33,956 nucleotides of DNA from Candidatus Pacearchaeota archaeon (GCA_018304055.1 JAGVWY010000018.1:1-33956), one strand, 5' to 3'; positions 1 through 8,470 are shown, counted from the stretch's first letter. Notes: generated from the letters alone by a model not told the origin. Numbers and translations are program-made.

Positions 1-21
1 TATAATTCTTTTTTTGTAATA

Positions 22-90
22 ATGTTGTTTGTTGAATAAAACAACATAGGGTTAGCACCTAAAAAGGCTAACCCTTTATACTTTATATAC
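22..90. repeat. Hairpin repeat, left-end copy
   Basis: Two adjacent stem-loops are visible: ATGTTGTTT/AAACAACAT (22-30 with 39-47) and GGGTTAGC/GCTAACCC (49-56 with 67-74). Positions 50-90 are a perfect 41-bp inverted copy of 33816-33856, and the flanking stem-loop is also present there in diverged form, so both belong to one dispersed repeat. It lies directly downstream of the minus-strand methyltransferase gene and could act as its transcript end. Copies at both ends of the window suggest the sequence was cut or assembled at repeats. Confidence 0.85.
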
Positions 91-113
91 GAACATTTAT
101 CGATTTGGCCATT

Positions 114-896
114 TTAAAAGTTTATTTTCTTTTGTCCATTTAGTTTACTTAGTCGGTCATTTGTTATTTTTATATACTCTGCATTATTCTCTATCCCTAT
201 CCATTTTCTCCCTAGTTCTTGAGAAGCTATTGCCGTGGTTCCACTTCCCATAAATGGATCCAAAATTAATTCTCCTTCGTTAGAAGCCATCTCTACTAGC
301 CTCTTAAATAGTTTTAATGGTTTTTGTGTTGGATGTGCTGCACGACCATTATCTCCTTTAATTCTTTCTGGACCTTGGCAAGAAGGAAAATCCCAAACAT
401 CTCTTAATTGTTTTCCGTAATTGTATCTCTTCATCTTATCATAGTTAAATGTCCACTGCTTTCCCTTTGAAAACCAAACAATAAATTCAGTTGAATGAGT
501 AAGCATCCTTTTAGTAATACTTGGCATTGCATTTGGCTTTCTCCACGTTATAATATTTAGAGGTTTGTAATTTAATTCTTTCAGAGCAGTCATTACTTCT
601 CCAATATTATGCAGAGAACAACAAACCATGATTGTTCCCTTGTCTGATAAAATCCTGTCGGCTTCCTTAATCCACTTTCTAGTAAAATCCATGTAATCCG
701 AATATTTATCAAATTTATCCCATTCTTCATTCACTTTATAGTATGCTCCACCGGTTTTATTATCCGGCAAATTTACACCTCCTTTTGAAGCGTTGTAAGG
801 TGGATCTGTTAAAATTAGATTTACACTTTTGTCTCCTAACTTAGACATGATTTCTATACATTCTCCTTGATGGTTTTTGTTAATTAGCTCTTCCAT
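114..896 (-). CDS. DNA methyltransferase of AlwI-like R-M system (M1)
   Basis: This 260-residue protein is an amino-methyltransferase of the beta class. The catalytic motif DPPYN (residues 31-35) comes before the AdoMet-binding motif DPFMGSGTT (about 213-221), and HPTQKP lies just upstream of the latter. It should methylate an exocyclic amino group, adenine N6 or cytosine N4; adenine is more likely given the neighbouring endonuclease. Its start overlaps the 3' end of the endonuclease gene by 17 nt on the same strand, so the two are probably co-transcribed. It resembles the divergent methyltransferase at 2777-3604 in layout but differs in sequence. This fits the two-enzyme arrangement needed to protect both strands of an asymmetric site. 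Confidence 0.92.
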   Translation of the reverse strand: MEELINKNHQGECIEIMSKLGDKSVNLILTDPPYNASKGGVNLPDNKTGGAYYKVNEEWDKFDKYSDYMDFTRKWIKEADRILSDKGTIMVCCSLHNIGEVMTALKELNYKPLNIITWRKPNAMPSITKRMLTHSTEFIVWFSKGKQWTFNYDKMKRYNYGKQLRDVWDFPSCQGPERIKGDNGRAAHPTQKPLKLFKRLVEMASNEGELILDPFMGSGTTAIASQELGRKWIGIENNAEYIKITNDRLSKLNGQKKINF

Positions 897-2706
897 TTAT
901 CAAAACTTTCTCCCATTTATTTAATCTGCCATGAATCTCATCCATCCATTGGTCAGAATTCTCAATTCCCTTTAAATCCAATAGACTATTATATAATTCT
1001 ATAAGATGGTTTCTTGTGAATCTTTTTCCATTTTCTTTCATAGCCAAAAGAATCTCCAGCATTTTAACAAATTGTTTAAGAGTCATAGGAATAATCTTTT
1101 GTTTCTTTCCTTTATATCCATAATTAATAGCCATCCAAAATGTTTCTAAAGTATCCACATGCAAAGATGGAGCAATAAACAAACAATAAGTTTCTTTATC
1201 AGAGTTTTCTACTTCGAACTCTCTAAGGTGTCTCATAACTGGCTGTCCTTCATTAAACCATTGTGATCTATCTTTAAGCAAAGTAACCTCGCATATAGAA
1301 TTGTATTCTTCATAGAAACATTCTATATCTGGTTTGCCGGCAGGAGCTGTATTTGTTGGTTCATTATCATCTCCAACGGGATAATTTGGTTTTATTCTCA
1401 AAGCGTCATTTAAAGCATTTAACCCTAGCGTTACAAATTTCTCTAAAACTAATGGTCTTTCTTCCATCTTGTATATCTCTTTATCTAGAATTTCTATATA
1501 ATCATTAATGTTCTTTACATCTTGAGAATCATCATGTTCTATTTCCTCCTGCAATCTTCTTCTATAAGCTCTTAGTTCTTCTATGTAAATTTTCAATCCT
1601 TTAAGATCAAGTTTCATATAATCTTTTTTCTTCAATAATTCTTTACCAGTTTTTTTCTCAAGGGATTGTACTTCGGTGGTTATGTTTTTAGCAATTTCTC
1701 TTAAACTAGTTAAATTATCCCAAGGTAATTTTGGTTTTGTTATATCGGAAAGATATTCTAAATATTCGGATCGGTTTTTGAATTCGATAGTTTTGCCCGA
1801 ATCTATTTTGATTAAGGCTTTTATCTCTATATTTCTTCTTGGTTCTAAATCAACATAATATCCATTTCCACGAATGTAAATGTATCTTGTAAGTCTAAAA
1901 TATCTTATTATGTTGTCAGTATACTCTTTCAGATTTTTTAGAGTTTTCTCAATTAATTTTTTATCCTTACTATTCAAGAATTTCTCTACAAAAGAATAAG
2001 AATATTTTTTGAAAAATTCTTTTTTGTTCTTTTGTTTGCCGGTATTTGTTCTAAGTTTGATAATCTCATTTGCATATTTCTCAATATCTTTGTAATTTAT
2101 AAGCGTAGGAACAAATAACGAGAATTCTTTTCTGCTTATTCCAACAGGTTTATTTCCTTTTGCCGACCATTTTTTATTCACACTATCAATTAAGTTAAGG
2201 GTTGCAATAAATGGTTTTATATCAAAACCATCTTCTTTTTTGAAATCTTTAGAATCAATATTAGGCAATTGCCATTTTAAAAAACTCTTGAAAAATACTT
2301 CTCCTAAATCGTAGTTTTCTTTTAGGAAGATTTTACCGACAGCAGAGATTTTAATTTTATTTTCTTGATCTAGGAAGACCAAACCCATTTTTTCTAATGG
2401 ATTAAATGATTGTCTTCCCCTCATATCACCTCCCCCTGTATATTCTTTTGAATCAAGTATTTCTTCGGCTTCTTCAAACTTAATTACTTCGTCATTATTC
2501 ATTAATTTTAGATGTTTGTTAGATAAACCATTGTAAAATTGTTGGCTTCCATACCCATATAATTTGTTTTGAATTAACAGGATTTGAAATTTTCTTTGGT
2601 TGGCACGAGTCCATTCTTCTCCTTCCATAGATTTCAGGATTCTAAGAAAATCTCTTATTCTTTCAGGATTTCTTACTGTTGTGGATATTGACCATGGTTT
2701 TCTCAT
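880..2706 (-). CDS. AlwI-family type II restriction endonuclease
   Basis: I recognise the N-terminus (MRKPWSISTTVRNPERI) as that of AlwI-type type IIS endonucleases. A candidate PD-(D/E)xK nuclease core is KPDIECFYEEYNSICEVTLL around residues 458-477, with a lysine just after. The ORF track extends the frame 67 residues upstream, but that part is unlike protein and runs through the promoter. I chose the ATG at 2706, giving 608 residues; a TATA-like sequence lies about 30 nt upstream. The gene is flanked by two DNA methyltransferases, one overlapping its 3' end and one divergent. Characterised AlwI cuts a few bases outside GGATC; the specificity here is only inferred. Confidence 0.85.
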   Translation of the reverse strand: MRKPWSISTTVRNPERIRDFLRILKSMEGEEWTRANQRKFQILLIQNKLYGYGSQQFYNGLSNKHLKLMNNDEVIKFEEAEEILDSKEYTGGGDMRGRQSFNPLEKMGLVFLDQENKIKISAVGKIFLKENYDLGEVFFKSFLKWQLPNIDSKDFKKEDGFDIKPFIATLNLIDSVNKKWSAKGNKPVGISRKEFSLFVPTLINYKDIEKYANEIIKLRTNTGKQKNKKEFFKKYSYSFVEKFLNSKDKKLIEKTLKNLKEYTDNIIRYFRLTRYIYIRGNGYYVDLEPRRNIEIKALIKIDSGKTIEFKNRSEYLEYLSDITKPKLPWDNLTSLREIAKNITTEVQSLEKKTGKELLKKKDYMKLDLKGLKIYIEELRAYRRRLQEEIEHDDSQDVKNINDYIEILDKEIYKMEERPLVLEKFVTLGLNALNDALRIKPNYPVGDDNEPTNTAPAGKPDIECFYEEYNSICEVTLLKDRSQWFNEGQPVMRHLREFEVENSDKETYCLFIAPSLHVDTLETFWMAINYGYKGKKQKIIPMTLKQFVKMLEILLAMKENGKRFTRNHLIELYNSLLDLKGIENSDQWMDEIHGRLNKWEKVLINGRAN

Positions 2707-2734
2707 CTTGATATTTGTGCTGGAAAAGCAAAAC

Positions 2735-2745
2735 ATATTTAAGTA
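2735..2745. promoter_or_regulatory. Shared TATA-like element of divergent R-M promoters
   Basis: ATATTTAAGTA is TATA-like on both strands. It lies about 30 nt upstream of the endonuclease ATG (2706) and about 32 nt upstream of the M2 ATG (2777). One element may therefore serve both directions and couple nuclease and methylase expression. No operator repeat or controller-protein gene is visible. Confidence 0.5.
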
Positions 2746-2776
2746 TTCTCTGTTATATAATAAAAGAGAGGTTAAA

Positions 2777-3604
2777 ATGGTTTCTAAAATAGATCTGAAA
2801 AATGGAGACAGCATTGAGATACTTAAAAGTTTTCCAGATGGATCTGTAGATATGATATTTGCAGACCCCCCGTATAATCTTTCTGGTAAAGGCCATATTA
2901 CTTGCAAAAATGGTAAAAAGGTTGCATGTGATAAGGGAGAGTGGGATGTGATAGAGGATATTCATGGATTTAATGAGGAATGGTTAAAAGAGTGTAAAAG
3001 AGTTCTTTCAGATGATGGAACAATTTGGATTTCAGGAACATTGCACAATCACCCTTCTATTGGCGTTTTACTAAAAAAATTAGAGTTTTGGATTATTAAT
3101 GATATAGTGTGGTTTAAACCAAATGCTCCTCCGCAGTTACAACCTAACCGATTAGCTCCTTCAACAGAATTAATATGGCTTGCTAGCAAGAGTAAAAAAT
3201 ATTATTTTGATTATTATAAAGCTAAAGAATTGAATGGCGGAAAACAAATGAGGAATCTTTGGACATTAACAGCAAAGAGACATAAGACAGAACACCCTAC
3301 TGAAAAGCCAGAGGATCTATTGGAAAGAATCATTTTATTGGGTAGCAAAGAAGGAGATGTTATTCTAGACCCATTTATGGGTTCAGGAACTACAGGGGTT
3401 GTATCAAAACGATTAGGCAGGAATTTTATAGGAATTGAGGTAGATAATGATTTTTTCAATATAGCAAAGAACAGGATTAACTCAGAGAAGACTCTGGAGA
3501 AAGAGAAGATAATAGTAGCAGAAATGCAAATAGCTTCTCTTGTTCAGAAACAAGAGTTATCTTTATTGAAGAAAGTTAGAGAAGAGTCTCTATTAAGAGC
3601 TTAG
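2777..3604 (+). CDS. DNA methyltransferase of AlwI-like R-M system (M2)
   Basis: This is a second beta-class amino-methyltransferase of 275 residues, with DPPYN at about 30-34 and DPFMGSGTT near 198. HPTEKP precedes the AdoMet motif. The start at 2777 is chosen over the track start (2600) because it has a Shine-Dalgarno-like GAGAGGT just upstream, and the upstream part of the ORF overlaps the endonuclease gene antisense. It is divergent from the R-M1 pair. The last 35 or so residues are Glu/Lys-rich and go beyond the conserved fold. Together with M1 it probably methylates the two different strands of a non-palindromic target. Confidence 0.93.
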   Translation: MVSKIDLKNGDSIEILKSFPDGSVDMIFADPPYNLSGKGHITCKNGKKVACDKGEWDVIEDIHGFNEEWLKECKRVLSDDGTIWISGTLHNHPSIGVLLKKLEFWIINDIVWFKPNAPPQLQPNRLAPSTELIWLASKSKKYYFDYYKAKELNGGKQMRNLWTLTAKRHKTEHPTEKPEDLLERIILLGSKEGDVILDPFMGSGTTGVVSKRLGRNFIGIEVDNDFFNIAKNRINSEKTLEKEKIIVAEMQIASLVQKQELSLLKKVREESLLRA

Positions 3605-3733
3605 ATCAATTACATCAGAAGCATGTGTCATCACTCCCAGACTCCATCATTATTTACTGTTTCTATTCTTTGCTATCTTCCTTCTCAACCTCATTATCAA
3701 ACTCCTCCTGCATATCAAAGACCAAAAAGGATT

Positions 3734-3752
3734 TACGCCCGCACCGAGATTC
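3734..3752 (-). repeat. 19-nt duplicate of tRNA-Asp 3' end (att-like)
   Basis: The 19 bases at 3734-3752 are identical to 3848-3866, which hold the 3' acceptor strand, part of the T-arm and the first flanking bases of the tRNA-Asp gene, in the same orientation. A direct repeat of a tRNA 3' end is the classical footprint of tyrosine-recombinase integration. No integrase is visible, and only 95 bp of sequence separates the copies, so this would be a scar. Just beyond the repeat the sequence folds back (CCGAGATTC with GAATCTCGG). Confidence 0.65.
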
Positions 3753-3849
3753 TCCCTCTCCTCGTTCGAATCTCGGGATAAACTATCAGTTTATGAAATT
3801 ATAAGAATTTTATAGGTATATACCATCTCCGAGTTCGATCGATGGTATA

Positions 3850-3921
3850 CGCCCGCACCGAGATTCGAACTCGGGTCGCAACCGTGACAGGGTTGAATGC
3901 TAACCACTACACCATACGGGC
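3850..3921 (-). tRNA. tRNA-Asp (GTC)
   Basis: The reverse strand folds as a complete cloverleaf of 72 nt with no intron. The acceptor pair is GCCCGTA/TGCGGGC (one G-U), the anticodon arm CAACC-CTGTCAC-GGTTG and the T-arm CCGAG-TTCGAAT-CTCGG. The discriminator base is G and no CCA is encoded. Anticodon GTC reads Asp codons. A partial copy of its 3' end lies 95 bp downstream. Confidence 0.96.
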
Positions 3922-3942
3922 ATACTTATCTGATAGTTATCA

Positions 3943-3952
3943 TATTTTTAAA
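3943..3952 (-). promoter_or_regulatory. TATA box of tRNA-Asp
   Basis: On the minus strand TTTAAAAATA lies 22-31 nt upstream of the first base of the tRNA, the expected spacing for an archaeal TBP site. Confidence 0.6.
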
Positions 3953-4020
3953 GTTTTTTCTTCTTAATAAATTATGAAAGAAAGTTTAAATAATGTTTTT
4001 TCTTATTCTATAAATAAAAA

Positions 4021-5031
4021 ATGGGATTTTCTAATAACCAAATGGTCGAAGAAGGAGATAGTAGATTACTATCGAAAATACTATTATCTTTAATATTTTT
4101 AGTACTTTTTATTATCTTATTATATTCTTCATACTTGTTGTATATTCACATTCCTAGGGAACCAGTCAATTTAAATATTGATGTTGCAGAGATAATTTCT
4201 AGTAATATAACAGAGAAAGGGATAACTGGGACAGAAGCAAAACAGTTTTATCCAAACATGAAATTTAATCATAATAACATTAGTTATTTTTTTCATAATA
4301 GTTGTGATGATAGGAAAAAAGAAAGACTAAAAAAAGCATTTAATGAAATCACAAGAAATGTTAATTTGCTATCTTTTGTAGAAGTTGATAAGAATCCTGA
4401 CATTTTTGTTAGCTGTGAAAAAAATAGTGAAGAAAATATTCAGCAGGAATATTTTATTGCAGGAGAGGGAGGAGCTAGAGAGATAATACCTACTGGAAGA
4501 TTTAATATTATAAATGAAGGAGTCATATTCTTGTATGATAATCCCAATAAACACTTAGTAAAATGCGATTATCCAAATGTAGAAATTCATGAGCTGATGC
4601 ATGTTTTCGGATTTGACCACAATAATGATAAAAAAAGTATTATGTATCCTTTATTGGATTCTTGTGATCAACAATTAGATGATTCTATCGTTGAAGAACT
4701 TAAAAAAATTTATTTAATCGAGGACATTCCTGATTTGTACTTTGAAGATATTAACGCTGTTAAGAAGGGCATTTACCTGGATTTTAAATTGACCATAAAA
4801 AATTCAGGAAGCGTTCCTGCAGAGAATATTAAAGTAGTGGTTTTGGATGAGGGCGAGGTTATAGAGGTTTTTAATTTAGACAGAGTTGATTATGGTGGAG
4901 GTATCTTAATTGAAACAAACAATCTCAAACTTAAAAGACTAAAACCAGATAATTTAGAATTTGTTATAGATAAAGAAAATAAAATAAAAGAAATAGATGA
5001 AAAAAATAATGCTGCAATTATAAATCTATAG
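4021..5031 (+). CDS. Membrane-anchored metzincin-like zinc protease
   Basis: This 336-residue protein has a short charged N-terminus, one hydrophobic helix (about residues 21-45) that should anchor it with the rest outside, and a zinc protease domain. The zinc motif HELMHVFGFDH (HExxHxxGxxH) and the following SIMYP Met-turn identify the metzincin clan, close to matrixin/archaemetzincin types. The C-terminal 100 residues look like a beta-sandwich of CARDB type (KNSGSVPAENIKVVVLD). A TATA-like GTTTAAATAA lies about 30 nt upstream of the ATG. The role is probably cell-surface proteolysis; the substrate is unknown. Confidence 0.8.
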   Translation: MGFSNNQMVEEGDSRLLSKILLSLIFLVLFIILLYSSYLLYIHIPREPVNLNIDVAEIISSNITEKGITGTEAKQFYPNMKFNHNNISYFFHNSCDDRKKERLKKAFNEITRNVNLLSFVEVDKNPDIFVSCEKNSEENIQQEYFIAGEGGAREIIPTGRFNIINEGVIFLYDNPNKHLVKCDYPNVEIHELMHVFGFDHNNDKKSIMYPLLDSCDQQLDDSIVEELKKIYLIEDIPDLYFEDINAVKKGIYLDFKLTIKNSGSVPAENIKVVVLDEGEVIEVFNLDRVDYGGGILIETNNLKLKRLKPDNLEFVIDKENKIKEIDEKNNAAIINL

Positions 5032-5040
5032 AATTATTTT

Positions 5041-5181
5041 TTATTCCTCATCATCAGAGTCTTTGTCACTGTCTTCTTTGTTCTCTTCGTTCTCTTCTTC
5101 GGATTCTTCCTTTCCTTCTTCTTCTTCGTTCTCTTCTTCGTTCTCTTCTTCGTCACTATCTTCTTCCATATATTTCATCAT
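5041..5181 (-). CDS. Small very acidic protein
   Basis: This 46-residue ORF is too short for the ORF track. It is almost entirely Glu/Asp with Ser, Asn and Lys (for example EEENEEENEEEEGKEESEEE) and is probably disordered. A TATA-like CTTTAAAAAG lies about 45 nt upstream and a weak GAGGA precedes the tandem ATG start. It is convergent with the protease gene and divergent from EF-1A. A second acidic micro-ORF lies on the other side of EF-1A (6865-6927). Low complexity makes chance coding possible, since GAA/GAG runs are open by composition. Confidence 0.45.
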   Translation of the reverse strand: MMKYMEEDSDEEENEEENEEEEGKEESEEENEENKEDSDKDSDDEE

Positions 5182-5350
5182 CTTTAATCCTCATATTTAA
5201 TTAAAACGATTTAATTTTCACACTTTTTAAAGCTTTGTAAAATTTTTTACCACCTTTATAGTCATAACATTTTTGAAAATTTTATTAAGGCATTAATTTT
5301 GTTTTTGAGAACTAATTTTCGGATAGTAAAAAAAATAAAAAAAGCAAAAG

Positions 5351-5360
5351 GTTTATAAAT
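5351..5360 (+). promoter_or_regulatory. TATA box of EF-1A gene
   Basis: GTTTATAAAT preceded by an A/G-rich BRE-like AAAAG is the best TATA match in the window. It would place the transcript start near 5385, leaving a leader of about 35 nt before the ATG at 5421. Confidence 0.6.
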
Positions 5361-5420
5361 CCTTTTTTTTAAGTATAATAATAAATTTAAATTTTAAAGT
5401 GACAAAAAAATAAGATAAAA

Positions 5421-6707
5421 ATGGCAACGGATAAACCAACAATGAATATCGTGTTTGTAGGACACGTTGATCATGGTAAAAGTACATGTGTAGGTCAGCT
5501 CATGGTTAAGACAGGAATTGTTCCTGAACAAGAATTGAAAAAACTTAGAGATGAAGCTGAAAAACATGGAAAACCAGGATTTGAATTTGCTTATATTATG
5601 GATCATATTAAAGAAGAAAGGGAAAGAGGAGTTACTATAGATCTCTCTTATCAAAAAATTGTGACTTCTAAAAGGCAGATTACTATTATTGATGCTCCTG
5701 GTCACAAAGATTTTGTTAAGAATATGATTACTGGAGCAAGCCAAGCAGATGCAGCTTTTTTAACTATTGCTGCTAAAGAAGGAGTTCAACCTCAAACAAA
5801 AGAGCATTTATGGTTGTTAAGGACAATGGGTGTAAATAACATTGCTGTTATCATCAACAAGATGGATACTGTTGATTACAAAGAAGATGCTTTTAATAAG
5901 GTTAAAGAAGAAGTTTCTAAGTTGTTAAAACAAGTTGGTATTAAAGTAGAGAATGTTCCATTTTTAGCTGTTTCAGGATTGAAGGGAGATAATGTTAAGG
6001 ATAAATCTTCTAATATGACTTGGTATAAAGGACATACTATATATGAGCAATTGGATTTATTTCCAGAGCCAGAAAAACCAACAAATTTGCCATTGAGAAT
6101 GCCAATCCAAGATGTATATGAGATAACTGGTATAGGAACTGTTCCTGTCGGAAAAATTGAGACAGGGATTATGAAAGTAGGACAAAAAGTTAAAATACTT
6201 CCAGGAAGAAGTGGGAGAGGTATTGATGGTGAAATTAGAAGCATAGAAATGCACCATGAACAGTATCAAGAAGCTCCTGCGGGATTTAATGTTGGTATAA
6301 ACATACGAGGCGTTGGCAAGAAAGATGTTGCACGAGGAGATGTTATTTGTGATGCAGCCCAACCTGCAACAATAGCCGAAGAATTTACTGCTCAAGTGGC
6401 TGTAATAAATCATCCAACAGTTATTGCAAAAGGATACACACCAGTATTTCATGTTCATACTGCACAAGTTCCATGTCAATTAATCGAAATAGTCCACAAA
6501 ATAAATCCTGCAAGCGGACAGCCTATGGAAGGCAAGGTTGATTTCTTGAAAAATGGAGATGTTGCAGTGTGCAAATTCAAGCCAATTGGAAATCTGGTCT
6601 TAGAAAAATCTTCTGCTAACCCTCATATGGCACGATTTGCTATACGAGATGCAGGACAAACAGTTGCTGCAGGTGTTTGCACTGAATTAACTCCGAAGAA
6701 GATTTAA
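5421..6707 (+). CDS. tuf: Translation elongation factor EF-1A
   Basis: This 428-residue GTPase delivers aminoacyl-tRNA to the ribosome. The G motifs are intact: GHVDHGKST (P-loop), DAPGH (G3) and NKMD (G4). They are followed by the two beta-barrel domains, with IHKINPASGQ in the third. Length is normal for archaeal EF-1A. No intein or insertion is present, unlike EF-2 in this window. It has its own promoter and is flanked on both sides by gene-poor stretches carrying minus-strand acidic micro-ORFs. Confidence 0.98.
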   Translation: MATDKPTMNIVFVGHVDHGKSTCVGQLMVKTGIVPEQELKKLRDEAEKHGKPGFEFAYIMDHIKEERERGVTIDLSYQKIVTSKRQITIIDAPGHKDFVKNMITGASQADAAFLTIAAKEGVQPQTKEHLWLLRTMGVNNIAVIINKMDTVDYKEDAFNKVKEEVSKLLKQVGIKVENVPFLAVSGLKGDNVKDKSSNMTWYKGHTIYEQLDLFPEPEKPTNLPLRMPIQDVYEITGIGTVPVGKIETGIMKVGQKVKILPGRSGRGIDGEIRSIEMHHEQYQEAPAGFNVGINIRGVGKKDVARGDVICDAAQPATIAEEFTAQVAVINHPTVIAKGYTPVFHVHTAQVPCQLIEIVHKINPASGQPMEGKVDFLKNGDVAVCKFKPIGNLVLEKSSANPHMARFAIRDAGQTVAAGVCTELTPKKI

Positions 6708-6725
6708 ATAAAATATTTTATTTTT
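6706..6725 (+). terminator. Palindromic A/T terminator after EF-1A
   Basis: An 18-bp perfect palindrome AAATAAAATATTTTATTT overlaps the stop codon of EF-1A and ends in a T run, consistent with archaeal T-rich termination. Confidence 0.4.
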
Positions 6726-6864
6726 GGGAAGAAATCATAGAGAAAATATAATTAGAAATCAATTAAAAAATTGCAGGTATTCTGTTGAAGATCCATTTTC
6801 AATAATGTTTGATGATTCAAAATCTATAGAATAGATTTCTAAAAAAGAAAAAAGAAAAAATCAG

Positions 6865-6927
6865 TTATTCATCTTCTTCATCGAGATTAAGCTCATCAAT
6901 GTTATCGTCAAAATCGTCTTCTGACAT
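6865..6927 (-). CDS. Acidic micro-protein (20 aa)
   Basis: The ORF encodes MSEDDFDDNIDELNLDEEDE. It is short, but it has a Shine-Dalgarno-like GAGGT four bases upstream of the ATG and a palindromic TATA (AGTTTATAAACT, 6967-6978) about 40 nt upstream. This is more context than a chance ORF would have. Function is unknown; it resembles the acidic ORF on the other side of EF-1A only in composition. Confidence 0.4.
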   Translation of the reverse strand: MSEDDFDDNIDELNLDEEDE

Positions 6928-7287
6928 TTTTACCTCGTTTTTTAACTAAAGCTATATTCTATAGATAGTTTATAAACTTTTTGTTATTATTATTTATTAT
7001 CGTCGAGAAACATAAAGTTTATAAATAAGTGTTTGTTTTTTATTTCAGTCCAAAATTAATAAAATTATAAACTTTTAAATTCTTGGTTTTTTATGCTCTA
7101 AATTAAAATTTTTGGTCAACCAAAAAATTTAAATATACAAAAGTGGTTGGTTTTTTATTAAATATCAAAGATTAGTAAGAAGATATTATACTCTCTATTA
7201 ATCATTAGGTTATTTCATATTCAATTTTGGAAATCACTTAGTATGTTGTGAGAAAGGAAATATCTTTCTTAGTCTTAGGAGAATAAA
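6928..7287. other. Intergenic region with dnaG promoter and leader
   Basis: No gene is seen in these 360 bases. They hold three TATA-like sequences: 6967-6978, near 7014-7025, and ATTTAAATA at 7127-7135. The last is bracketed by inverted GGTCAACCAA and TGGTTGG motifs that could be an operator. The transcript leader before dnaG would be about 120-130 nt and contains a small GAAAG/CTTTC hairpin near 7250. Confidence 0.5.
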
Positions 7288-8448
7288 GTGGCTAAAATAA
7301 GCCCAGTATCAATAAAATATATTATTCATGCTAAATTTGAAGCAAACGGCGCAGTTGAAAAACCAGATATAATAGGAGCTATATTCGGACAGACAGAGGG
7401 GTTATTAGGGGAAGAATTAGAAATGAGAGAACTTCAAAAATCTGGGAAAATCGGAAGAATTGAGGTTAATGTTGAGTATAGTGGTGGCAAAACCCTCGGA
7501 GAAATCGAAGTTCCTAGTTCAATGGATAAAACTGAAACTGCTATAATAGCTGCTGCTTTAGAAACTATTGAAAGAGTTGGTCCGAGTGACACAAAAATTA
7601 TTATAGAAGATATAGAGGATGTTAGGGAAAGCAAAAGGGATTATATTCTTGATAGAGCTAAAAAGCTTATGGAGAGACTTGGAGAATCTCGATCTAAAGT
7701 TGATGAGTTTGCAGGAGAAATAAAAGATTATGTTAAGGCAGCTAAAATTCAGACTTATGGAACAGAAAATCTTCCATGCGGAGATGTTTCAGGATCTGAA
7801 CTGATTATTGTAGAAGGCAGAGCAGATGTTGTTAACCTATTAAAGAAAGGAATAAGGAATGTTATTGCCATGAATGGAACAAACCTTCCAGAAACAGTGA
7901 AGGAATTAAGCAGAAGAAAAGATGAAGTTACCCTGTTTGTTGATGGTGATCGAGGAGGAAGTTTAATTATAAAAAATGTTGTTAACAACGCTAAGATAGA
8001 TTATATAGCAATGGCTCCAGAAGGAAAAGAAGTAGAAGAGTTGACCGAAAAAGAATTACTTCAAGCTTTAAGGAAAAAAATTCCTGCAAAAGATTTTAGA
8101 TTAGAACAGAGAGCGAGAGGAGTGCGATTTTATGAGCATAGTAATAAAAAAGAAAGTTTTGAGAGAAAAAAAATTACTATCGAGGAAAAAGAAAAGATAA
8201 AAAATGATGTAGATGAACTTGTTGGAACTAAGGGAGCTTTAATTTTTAACCAGGATTTGAATATAATAAGCAAAGTTCCTTTACGAAGACTGAGTTCTGT
8301 AAAATTAGATGAAGATCCCTACGTTATTGCTATAGACGGTACTGCTACTAATAAAATCATTGAAATATGTGAAAGTCTTGGAAGTCATAATCTAATTGCT
8401 TCCCAATTTGTTAATTCTGATACAGATATTAATTTAGAGAGTTTATGA
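7288..8448 (+). CDS. dnaG: Archaeal DnaG primase-like protein (exosome-associated)
   Basis: This 386-residue protein has an archaeal N-terminal region (KYIIHAKFEANGAVEKPDIIGAIFGQTEG) followed by a Toprim domain with IIVEGRADVV and the acidic LFVDGDRGG motif. Archaeal DnaG is known as an exosome RNA-binding subunit with weak primase activity. The start is GTG at 7288, supported by a GGAG seven bases upstream; no nearby ATG fits the conserved N-terminus. The NusA-like gene follows after about 70 nt with its own TATA box. Confidence 0.95.
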   Translation: MAKISPVSIKYIIHAKFEANGAVEKPDIIGAIFGQTEGLLGEELEMRELQKSGKIGRIEVNVEYSGGKTLGEIEVPSSMDKTETAIIAAALETIERVGPSDTKIIIEDIEDVRESKRDYILDRAKKLMERLGESRSKVDEFAGEIKDYVKAAKIQTYGTENLPCGDVSGSELIIVEGRADVVNLLKKGIRNVIAMNGTNLPETVKELSRRKDEVTLFVDGDRGGSLIIKNVVNNAKIDYIAMAPEGKEVEELTEKELLQALRKKIPAKDFRLEQRARGVRFYEHSNKKESFERKKITIEEKEKIKNDVDELVGTKGALIFNQDLNIISKVPLRRLSSVKLDEDPYVIAIDGTATNKIIEICESLGSHNLIASQFVNSDTDINLESL

Positions 8449-8470
8449 TAATTATCGTCGAAAAAGAAAG

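Noticed and set aside
2600-2776. N-terminal extension of the M2 methyltransferase ORF
   Set aside because: It is antisense to the endonuclease start and passes through the shared promoter; ATG 2777 has an SD and begins the conserved region.
3663-3713. Acidic 16-codon minus-strand ORF (MQEEFDNEVEKEDSKE)
   Set aside because: No SD or TATA, and too short to support, although its composition recalls the two acidic micro-ORFs near EF-1A.
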